NCBI GenBank assembly: GCA_964585305.1
Contig: CAZPDM010000108.1
Span: 1 to 12,004, forward strand
Length of the DNA stretch: 12,004 nucleotides
Direction: 5' to 3'
DNA from: CAZPDM01 sp964585305
GTDB taxonomy: Bacteria; Planctomycetota; Uabimicrobiia; Uabimicrobiales; JABWCH01
This document shows positions 6,656 to 12,004 of the stretch, piece by piece. The translations under genes were made by a program, and so were the position numbers. Position 1 is the first letter of the stretch. Every line of letters begins with the position of its first letter. The notes beneath the pieces are model-generated. The model did no database searches, was not told the DNA's origin, and worked only from the letters and a program-made list of their open reading frames with translations.

Positions 6656-9159
6656 TGCTTAACCTCGTAGAATTCATTACAAACAGATTGATAAATTGTT
6701 AAAGTTTGGATAGCAGATCGTCGGGCAGAAAATATTGGGCGGCGATGTATGGCGGCTTCTACAAGTGTTGAATAAAGTTTTGGCTTGGTTGCAATATCCA
6801 AAAGACTCTTTGCAATTTCATCAACACTATTAGGATCAAAAGTAAGAGCTGCTTCGCCAGCTATTTCAGGAAGTGCTGTGGTATTAGAACATAAGACAGG
6901 TTTTCCTGTAATAATAGCTTCTGCTACAGGTATTCCAAAACCTTCAAAAAGGGAAGGAAATACTAAGGCCAAACATTCCTGAAAAAGTGCACGCACTTCT
7001 AATTGTGAACGATAGCCCAGATGTAATACACGATCGCTAAGACTTTTATCTTGAATCAATATCTTTGCTGGATGATCTTCTGAAAATGGACGGCCTGTCA
7101 TTACTAGCTTAATATTAGCTGGCAATTCTGACAAAACACGATGAAATGCTTCAACCAACCGAACATGGTTTTTATGAGGCCAACAATGAGCAGGGAAAAA
7201 AAAGAAGGGAGTAGTAATTTTCATTCCTGTTAATAAGGATGTTCTTTTAGATTTATCTAAGGGTTTCCATATATTTCTACTGGGAATAATCCAAACCGTA
7301 CTTATTTTTTCAAGAGGAATGCCATATTGACGATGGACATCCTGCCTGGTAAATTCTGAAATACAAATAATGTGCATAGCTCGTTTGGCTGATTCACGAT
7401 ATAATTGCTCTCTTTCCTGATACTCTTGAGAAGAAAAAAACTGAGGACAATGGAGATGTTGTAAATCATTGATAGTAAGTATACCAGGGAAGCCAATCAT
7501 ATCCGGATGTGTATAGCCGGATATAGAATGAACAATATCAAAATCTAATTTATGATAAGCAGAAAGGGAACGCATATATGGTGTTAATATCGGGTGCATT
7601 CCAAGACCTTCTGCCATTTTGTTAATTAGGAAGGATCGGATGGTTTCAGGTTGCATTGAGAGAGTATCTGAATAATGTTTGCAAACTTGGAAATCTGCAG
7701 GGAAATCCCATTCGTTGCACGCACTACGTGGTGCGAAAATGCGATAAGCATTTCGTTTATCTAATGCGCTTAAAGCAGATATTAGTTCGTATGCAGATTG
7801 CTCCATACCACCTGCTTTTCCTAATGTCATCCAACGTAGATCATATAAAAGTTTATATGGTCGTTGCTTTCTAATATGTATAGCTCGTTCTGCTAATTTT
7901 TGAAATTTAGGAGCCGCGTTGGAAATAGAATTATTGCTTTCCACATAAATTTTAGCAGGCGTAATTACAGCAGATTCTTCTGAAGATTGAAAAGAAGACT
8001 TAAGAACTGTTGAAACTCGTTGTGCAAAACGAGCAGGATTATCTTCAAGCCAACAATGAATCCCATTCTCCGCATTTATTCCTTCTGCGGCCATAGTGGT
8101 ACATACCACAGGAACTTTCATTGACCAAGCTTCAAAAATTTTTTGTCGTACCCCACCACCATAACGCATTGGAACTACATATACATTCGCATTCCAAAAA
8201 TATGGGCGAATGTCAGATACATTAGCATGGATTTCGCAATTTGGACTGGTTTGTATTGCTGTTACTAATGTAGGTAACGGAAACATTCCAACAGCTTGAA
8301 ATATTGCTTGCGGATATTGCAAAAGAATATGTGGCCATATTTCGCGTAAAAAAAATAGGATGGCATCTACGTTTGGAAAATGTGACAAATGACCAGTAAA
8401 AAGAATAATAGGTCGAGAGTCTTTTTTCCAATCTTCAGGTTTTGGAAAATAGTAGTTAGTATCCACAGGAATTGGTGATACACCAGTTTCTGCCTTTATC
8501 TGAAACATTTTTTGTGCACGTTTAAGATCTAATTCTGAAACAAAACCTATTGCATCAGCTTTTTCAGTTACTCTTTGTTCCTGATTATAAATGGCTTTTA
8601 TTTCCTGATGTGATTTAGGAGTTTCTCCTGGTAAGGGAATTTCTCGTCCAAGATAATCAGAACGGACATCATGAAAGTATACTACTTTAGCCCCGGCGGC
8701 TGGTAAATAATCAAGCCAGGGTTCAATAACAGTTTGTATCAAAATTACAGCATTCCACATATTCTGGTGAAATGCACTTAAAAGTTGTGGTGCGCAGTTA
8801 GATAAAACTGATAAAAATAAAAAGGCATTTGAAGGTTGATTATGAATATTTAAAAATCTCTTCAGCATTAGTAAACGCAAACGTCGTGGAAGGACTCTTA
8901 ACCATAATTTTAAATGCCCATCAAGAGTTGTAACGATCAATAAAGGCGTTTCCTCAGCAGGGCGAGGCCAAAAATATGAATGGAAAAGAAATGATTCAAG
9001 ATTTGCAACCCCTTCTGCAGGATACCCATCAAAGGTACATGCTACGACTGCAACTTTGTGATTTTTTGCAAGATAACGAAGGTTAAAGAAATCAACACCC
9101 ATCTTCCCTGGAAAATAAGGAAGATCGGGTGTAAGAACAAGAATTTTAGACATATTCAT
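6652..9159 (-). CDS. Two-domain GT-B glycosyltransferase (fused glycosyltransferases)
   Basis: An 835-aa protein of two GT-B glycosyltransferases joined end to end; a single enzyme of this kind is about 370-420 aa. Domain 1 (about 1-390): ILVLTPDLPYFPG (6-18), FTGHLSHFPNVDA (254-266) and the nucleotide-sugar site YGGGVRQKIFEAW (333-345, E343). Domain 2 (about 435-835, GT4 type): KAGGMEQSAYEL (448-459), ICISEFTRQD (598-607), PAHCWPHKNH (656-665) and a canonical EX7E in FEGFGIPVAEA (E739, E747). Both domains keep their motifs, so both are probably active and could add two successive sugars. The protein may start at 9159 or, with a better-placed GGA, at the ATG ending at 9153 (MSKILVL). It is the first gene of the operon, about 70-75 nt downstream of the predicted transcription start, and overlaps the next gene by 4 nt. 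Confidence 0.93.
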   Translation of the reverse strand: MNMSKILVLTPDLPYFPGKMGVDFFNLRYLAKNHKVAVVACTFDGYPAEGVANLESFLFHSYFWPRPAEETPLLIVTTLDGHLKLWLRVLPRRLRLLMLKRFLNIHNQPSNAFLFLSVLSNCAPQLLSAFHQNMWNAVILIQTVIEPWLDYLPAAGAKVVYFHDVRSDYLGREIPLPGETPKSHQEIKAIYNQEQRVTEKADAIGFVSELDLKRAQKMFQIKAETGVSPIPVDTNYYFPKPEDWKKDSRPIILFTGHLSHFPNVDAILFFLREIWPHILLQYPQAIFQAVGMFPLPTLVTAIQTSPNCEIHANVSDIRPYFWNANVYVVPMRYGGGVRQKIFEAWSMKVPVVCTTMAAEGINAENGIHCWLEDNPARFAQRVSTVLKSSFQSSEESAVITPAKIYVESNNSISNAAPKFQKLAERAIHIRKQRPYKLLYDLRWMTLGKAGGMEQSAYELISALSALDKRNAYRIFAPRSACNEWDFPADFQVCKHYSDTLSMQPETIRSFLINKMAEGLGMHPILTPYMRSLSAYHKLDFDIVHSISGYTHPDMIGFPGILTINDLQHLHCPQFFSSQEYQEREQLYRESAKRAMHIICISEFTRQDVHRQYGIPLEKISTVWIIPSRNIWKPLDKSKRTSLLTGMKITTPFFFFPAHCWPHKNHVRLVEAFHRVLSELPANIKLVMTGRPFSEDHPAKILIQDKSLSDRVLHLGYRSQLEVRALFQECLALVFPSLFEGFGIPVAEAIITGKPVLCSNTTALPEIAGEAALTFDPNSVDEIAKSLLDIATKPKLYSTLVEAAIHRRPIFSARRSAIQTLTIYQSVCNEFYEVKQ

Positions 9160-9209
9160 CCAATATTGAAATAAATCTATAAAATGTTTTTTTGTTAAGT
9201 TTTTTATTG

Positions 9210-9249
9210 AAAAAAACTATACTTCTCGGGAAAAGAGTATAGTTTTTTT
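9210..9249. terminator. Rho-independent terminator overlapping the operon promoter
   Basis: Positions 9210-9223 pair with 9236-9249 (14 bp, A-run on the left, T-run on the right, CTATACT/AGTATAG core), with a loop containing CGGG. It lies 155-194 nt after the stop of the upstream radical-SAM/GT frame and would stop transcripts arriving from it. It has U-tracts in both orientations. The stem is fairly AT-rich, so efficiency is uncertain. Confidence 0.75.
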
Positions 9250-9264
9250 GTAAATTTTTGTCAA
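9236..9264 (-). promoter_or_regulatory. Near-consensus sigma70 promoter of the exporter/glycosyltransferase operon
   Basis: Read on the - strand: TTGACA (9264-9259), a 17-nt spacer, then TATACT (9241-9236). This is one base from consensus overall with optimal spacing. It lies upstream of the double glycosyltransferase gene, with a predicted start near 9229 and a leader of about 70 nt. The -10 box sits in the stem of the 9210-9249 terminator. Confidence 0.75.
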
Positions 9265-9271
9265 ATAATTT

Positions 9272-9353
9272 TTCCATGATTTTTTAAAGAAGTACAAGAA
9301 GTTGCCAACCAAAATTATTAGGAAGGATATTATGTCTTAAGGGAATCATGGAA
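9272..9353. repeat. 10-bp inverted repeat in the intergenic region
   Basis: TTCCATGATT (9272-9281) and AATCATGGAA (9344-9353) are perfect inverted copies 62 nt apart. Some further pairing inside (TTAAAGA against TCTTAA) is possible. The segment lies between the GT stop and the promoter/terminator. Apart from this, the promoter and the terminator, I see nothing in 9250-9403. Confidence 0.4.
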
Positions 9354-9403
9354 TATTATTATAAATAAAATAAGTTGAGAGAATTATAAAATATACATCA
9401 TAG

Positions 9404-10468
9404 CTATTTTAATTCTATCCCAAATTTGTATACAAAATCATACCAGATTGATTTCCATAAATAACTTCGAATATTTTCTGCTATCTCCTCATTGCTAATT
9501 TCCCGGCCATGTATTTTTAAACGTATCCGTTGTATTTCAACATTGCCAAGATTAACTAATTGCTGAGTAGTTTTTTGTTGAGGATGTACCCGGAACGCTC
9601 CTAAGAAGCGGGGTAATCTGATAATGTTAGCCCCAGCTTGTTGAAATCGTAGAAGCAAATCCCAATCCAAGGCAAAATGAAAGGACTCATCCAAAAATCC
9701 CCCCACTTTATTCCAAATTTCTCGCCGCCAAAATAATGTTTCTTGGGGAACGTAATCTACATACTCTAATACTTTTTTATCATGTGGAGGCAATATCCAG
9801 CGACCAATTTCTTGGTCATTTTGGTTAATTAAAATTCTATGGCCATATACGACATCTACTTCAGGATGCTTTTGAAAAAATTGAACTACATAGTTCAATG
9901 TATTAGGTAAGAAAATATCGTCGGAATTTAGCCAAGCCATGATTTCTCCTGTGGCATGGGTAAACCCGAGGTTTATAGCATTCGACTGGCCCGTATCGTG
10001 CTGAGAAGAAATATGCTTAACTAGAGGACGAAATTTTTCTAAAATTTCAGGAGTATTATCAAAAGAACAGCCATCTTGGATAATATATTCCAAATCAGGA
10101 TAATTTTGAGCCAAGACGCTTTCAATAGTTTGTTTTAAAAATTGACCTTGATTTAAGGAAGGTGTAACTAGAGAAATTTTAGGAAGATGAGATTTAAATT
10201 GTAGAGATCGATAATAACTTGAAGGAAGTTTTATATCGCGTGGGGAATAATGTTCGAGACGTCCTAATTTAGGACGTAAAAACGCTAACATTTTTCTAAT
10301 GAGATGGCGTATTGGTGCGGGCAATACCTTACGGACTATTTTACGAATATTTCCTAATAAGTCAGTAGGAGTTTTCTTTTGGGCCGCAATATAAAAAGGG
10401 ATTGCGTGAGGTTCTGCTTCTAAATCACACGCGGCTCTTTCTTGATCATTCTGAGGAGGATATCGCAA
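9404..10468 (-). CDS. GT2 glycosyltransferase (3' half of an amber-interrupted gene)
   Basis: Carries a complete family 2 GT-A domain. With TTG at 10468 as residue 1: ISLVTPSLNQGQF (98-110), QDGCSFDNT (131-139), DTGQSNAINLGF (158-169), NSDD (181-184) and DWDLLLRF (268-275). It resembles the GT2 domain of the 455-aa gene (NQGQF, IIQDG, NSDD) and is probably paralogous. Start problem: no ATG exists before residue 60 (10289-10291), and neither it nor the TTG has a visible ribosome-binding site. Upstream the frame stays open with domain-like sequence for 41 codons, back to a TAG at 10592-10594, and beyond that is the radical-SAM frame in the same phase. The N-terminal part (1-95) is a basic linker ending in an EHYSPRDIKLP stretch. 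Most likely this is the C-terminal part of a fusion protein, or now a separate or weakly translated product. Confidence 0.8.
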   Translation of the reverse strand: MRYPPQNDQERAACDLEAEPHAIPFYIAAQKKTPTDLLGNIRKIVRKVLPAPIRHLIRKMLAFLRPKLGRLEHYSPRDIKLPSSYYRSLQFKSHLPKISLVTPSLNQGQFLKQTIESVLAQNYPDLEYIIQDGCSFDNTPEILEKFRPLVKHISSQHDTGQSNAINLGFTHATGEIMAWLNSDDIFLPNTLNYVVQFFQKHPEVDVVYGHRILINQNDQEIGRWILPPHDKKVLEYVDYVPQETLFWRREIWNKVGGFLDESFHFALDWDLLLRFQQAGANIIRLPRFLGAFRVHPQQKTTQQLVNLGNVEIQRIRLKIHGREISNEEIAENIRSYLWKSIWYDFVYKFGIELK

Positions 10469-10591
10469 AGAAACAATACGAACACTAAATCCACGTAAAT
10501 CAGACTGATCTTGAGGAGTAAAAGTCTTATCGCTGGTTAATTGAATGTAGCCTGGTAATTTAGCATTACTTCGCAGAGGAATTTTTATTAC

Positions 10592-11716
10592 CTATTTGCC
10601 CCAATGTTGAACAGAATGTACATAGCAATTTCCCAATATAATTTCACCCGTGAAGGTTAACGTAATAGGATGAATTTCTTTGGGGGCGTAAGATTCTATG
10701 ATAAACCAAAGCATATCTTTTTGTGGCTCATTTAAAATGATCTCGGATTTCTTAGACATCCAAGAATCTGTAGTTATGCCATATATTTTGATATTTGGAG
10801 GATCAATAGGCCAATATTCCTTTGGCCGAACCAAAGTATTATTGTCAATATGTTGAGAAGATTCAGAAGATAAAGTTGCTTCTGGTTGAAAACTGTGAGA
10901 TATATTTATAGTTTCAGAATTAACTGAAATAGTTTGGGGATTCTCTGAGTTTGAATTACATTCAGAATTCCCTTCTTCAGCAAATGGACAATCCCAACAT
11001 GGCATATCGACTTTTTTAATTTCTTCTCTCCAATTTTTAGTTAAAGGAATTCCTATTTCCTCATGACCATGCCCTAAACAACAACAAGGATACAATCGCC
11101 CGTAATAATAACTCAAATCATTTGCACGAAAACAAGGCATCGGATTTTTTGCTCTGCGAGCCAAAGTTGTATGAATAGTAGGTTGGGGAGGACGTCGATC
11201 CATAAAATATTTTGACAGAAATTCTATCTCGCGCTGATTATTAGGATAATGGCTTGTCCAAATTTCATCAAAATTAGAAAAGACATCGGCATATTCCATC
11301 GCTTTGCAACCATTTGTAAAAATGGCTAATATTTTACAGCCAGACCATTTTTTTGCATTGGTTACAATCTCTCGAAATTGAGGATGCAGTGTAGGCTCTC
11401 CACCTGTTAAGACAAGTTTTTCAATACCATATAAATACTCCAATGATTTTTGTATGTATTCTAAACTATAATGCTCATTTTTTACAACTCTAGGAATATG
11501 CATAACGCATTCTAAACATCGTAGGTTGCAATAAGTGGTAATCCCAAATTCTACATTATTTATTCTTTTACTAGGATCATAAGTCAGAACTTTTTTAGAA
11601 GGGAGACAAATTTTTTGTTTCATATATTTAGTTTTTGTTCCACAATATGTATAAAAATAACATGTAATATTCTTTTCTGAAATCCAGATATAATATTTTA
11701 TATTATTGAATTTCAT
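10592..11716 (-). CDS. Radical-SAM protein with SPASM-like segment (5' half of interrupted gene)
   Basis: Residues about 52-190 form a radical-SAM core: CNLRCLEC (C63, C67, C70) for the 4Fe-4S cluster and LTGGEPTLHP (103-112). A SPASM-like cysteine segment follows in the usual order (C195, PCCC with C211-C213, PCWDC with C240/C243), then a Ser/Asn/Glu-rich linker (about 249-297). From residue 300 a beta-rich domain starts (IKIYGITTDSWM) resembling the tail of the 455-aa glycosyltransferase, but a TAG at codon 375 cuts it. The first 31 residues (rich in Tyr, Lys, Asn) are not family-like. M32 (11621-11623) is an alternative start, and neither start has a clear ribosome-binding site. A possible promoter lies at 11826-11854. 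The enzyme may modify a sugar or carrier before or during assembly (inference); the substrate is unknown. Confidence 0.8.
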   Translation of the reverse strand: MKFNNIKYYIWISEKNITCYFYTYCGTKTKYMKQKICLPSKKVLTYDPSKRINNVEFGITTYCNLRCLECVMHIPRVVKNEHYSLEYIQKSLEYLYGIEKLVLTGGEPTLHPQFREIVTNAKKWSGCKILAIFTNGCKAMEYADVFSNFDEIWTSHYPNNQREIEFLSKYFMDRRPPQPTIHTTLARRAKNPMPCFRANDLSYYYGRLYPCCCLGHGHEEIGIPLTKNWREEIKKVDMPCWDCPFAEEGNSECNSNSENPQTISVNSETINISHSFQPEATLSSESSQHIDNNTLVRPKEYWPIDPPNIKIYGITTDSWMSKKSEIILNEPQKDMLWFIIESYAPKEIHPITLTFTGEIILGNCYVHSVQHWGK

Positions 11717-11825
11717 TCGATGGAAAAAAAATTAGTGGAAATATAATAACGTTTATAAAAAAAATTTCAAGCTATAAAAAAATTTTTCTCATAGATTTTT
11801 CTTTTATAAAAAGACTGTTTTCTAT

Positions 11826-11854
11826 ATAATAATCGCAAAATACCTTTTTTTCAA
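11826..11854 (-). promoter_or_regulatory. Possible sigma70 promoter of the radical-SAM/GT gene
   Basis: Read on the - strand: TTGAAA (11854-11849), a 17-nt spacer, then TATTAT (11831-11826). The start would be near 11819, about 100 nt before the ATG at 11716. The surroundings are extremely AT-rich, so chance matches are likely. The rest of 11717-11880 shows no gene. Confidence 0.4.
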
Positions 11855-11880
11855 AAAAATTTTAAAGGAAAATCATAGTC

Positions 11881-12004
11881 AATAACTCCACCCTAAAGAG
11901 TTAGAGCTTATGAAGATAAGCTCCGCAGTTGACCAGCCTGAGCCGTGTGGTAGAAATACCGATAGGCTACGTTATGGACGAATTTTGCGAAAGCGATGTT
12001 ATAG
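11881..12004. other. Edge of a structured RNA or mobile element (hairpin cluster), cut by window end
   Basis: GC rises abruptly to about 44% after a very AT-rich stretch. Hairpins seen: TAACTC/GAGTTA (11883-11888 with 11898-11903); directly abutting it, a perfect 8-bp GAGCTTAT/ATAAGCTC with GAAG loop (11904-11923); AGCCT/AGGCT (11935-11939 with 11964-11968) enclosing GGTA-GAAA-TACC (11949-11960); and a small TTGC-GAAA-GCGA (11985-11996). Two GAAA (GNRA) tetraloops and abutting helices suggest a folded RNA, such as an intron or a transposon end with guide-like RNA. The strand is uncertain. The frames on both strands that stay open to the edge are only about 30 codons and match nothing I recognise. 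Confidence 0.45.

Larger units (their letters stand above)
9404..11716 (-). pseudogene. Single 771-codon frame (radical SAM + beta domain + GT2) interrupted by one TAG
   Basis: The radical-SAM and GT2 frames are in the same phase (starts 1248 nt apart) with only one stop, TAG at 10592-10594, between them. The 41 codons after the stop are open and continue the beta-rich domain: VIKIPL, TFTPQDQ and FSVRIV match the pattern of F..L, FFFVPSD and KLSVCL in the 455-aa glycosyltransferase tail. The intact product would be about 770 aa: radical SAM, SPASM-like segment, linker, beta domain, basic linker, GT2. Explanations are a recent nonsense mutation, a sequencing error, readthrough, or two separate proteins. 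TAG also ends other genes here, so general reassignment is unlikely. Confidence 0.6.

Noticed and set aside
9320..9340. Good Shine-Dalgarno sequence (AGGAAGGA) followed by ATG TCT TAA on the + strand
   Set aside because: The frame has only two codons before the stop and nothing downstream continues in frame. Probably chance in AT-rich DNA.
10592..10594. Genome-wide reassignment of TAG as a sense codon
   Set aside because: TAG is the natural end of the thioredoxin-like gene (628-630), of the methyltransferase/radical-SAM fusion (2452-2454) and of the GT2 frame itself (9404-9406), each followed shortly by more stops or by the end of similarity. Only local readthrough or a mutation remains plausible.
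11825..11830. TATAAT on the + strand as a promoter for the right-edge structured element
   Set aside because: There is no matching -35 box at 16-18 nt and no extended -10 motif, and the area is extremely AT-rich.
11909..12004. Open + strand frame starting at an ATG (MKISSAVDQ...) running off the window
   Set aside because: Only about 32 codons, lying across several hairpins, with no recognisable similarity. The structured-RNA reading explains the sequence better.
1..12004. CRISPR array, tRNA or rRNA genes
   Set aside because: No regularly spaced direct repeats and no cloverleaf or rRNA-like stretch were seen on either strand.

Overview
The window is AT-rich bacterial DNA holding a surface-polysaccharide (O-antigen or capsule type) synthesis and export locus. 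The host looks Gram-negative: there is a Wzm/Wzt-type ABC-2 exporter, and a neighbouring thioredoxin-like protein carries an export signal. No marker gene fixes the phylum, so I do not name an organism. Genes for nucleotide-sugar synthesis and for chain initiation are not in the window and must lie elsewhere.

Layout, left to right. (1) Positions 139-630, + strand: a small exported thioredoxin-fold protein, convergent with the locus and separated from it by a strong bidirectional terminator (667-709). (2) Positions 708-9159, - strand: a tightly packed operon, transcribed leftward in the order double glycosyltransferase (835 aa), GT2 glycosyltransferase with a C-terminal beta-rich tail (455 aa), SAM methyltransferase (296 aa), methyltransferase/radical-SAM fusion (623 aa), ABC permease (wzm-like), ABC ATPase (wzt-like). 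The first three overlap by 4 and 8 nt, and the exporter genes are 3 nt apart. (3) Positions 9160-9403: a near-consensus sigma70 promoter for that operon, whose -10 box lies inside a rho-independent terminator hairpin that insulates it from the upstream unit. (4) Positions 9404-11716, - strand: one continuous reading frame encoding radical SAM + cysteine-rich segment + beta-rich domain + GT2 glycosyltransferase, broken by a single in-frame TAG at 10592-10594. (5) Positions 11717-11880: a very AT-rich promoter region. (6) Positions 11881-12004: an abrupt rise to about 44% GC with several consecutive hairpins, two with GNRA loops. This is the edge of a structured RNA or mobile element that continues past the window.

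Likely joint function (inference): the glycosyltransferases build a glycan on a lipid carrier, the methyltransferases and radical-SAM enzymes modify sugars or cap the chain, and Wzm/Wzt exports the product. The Wzt here lacks the C-terminal carbohydrate-binding domain found in cap-recognising exporters. The points most worth a second look are the amber-interrupted radical-SAM/GT gene, the permuted methyltransferase-SPASM-like-radical-SAM fusion, the promoter inside a terminator, and the folded element at the right edge.
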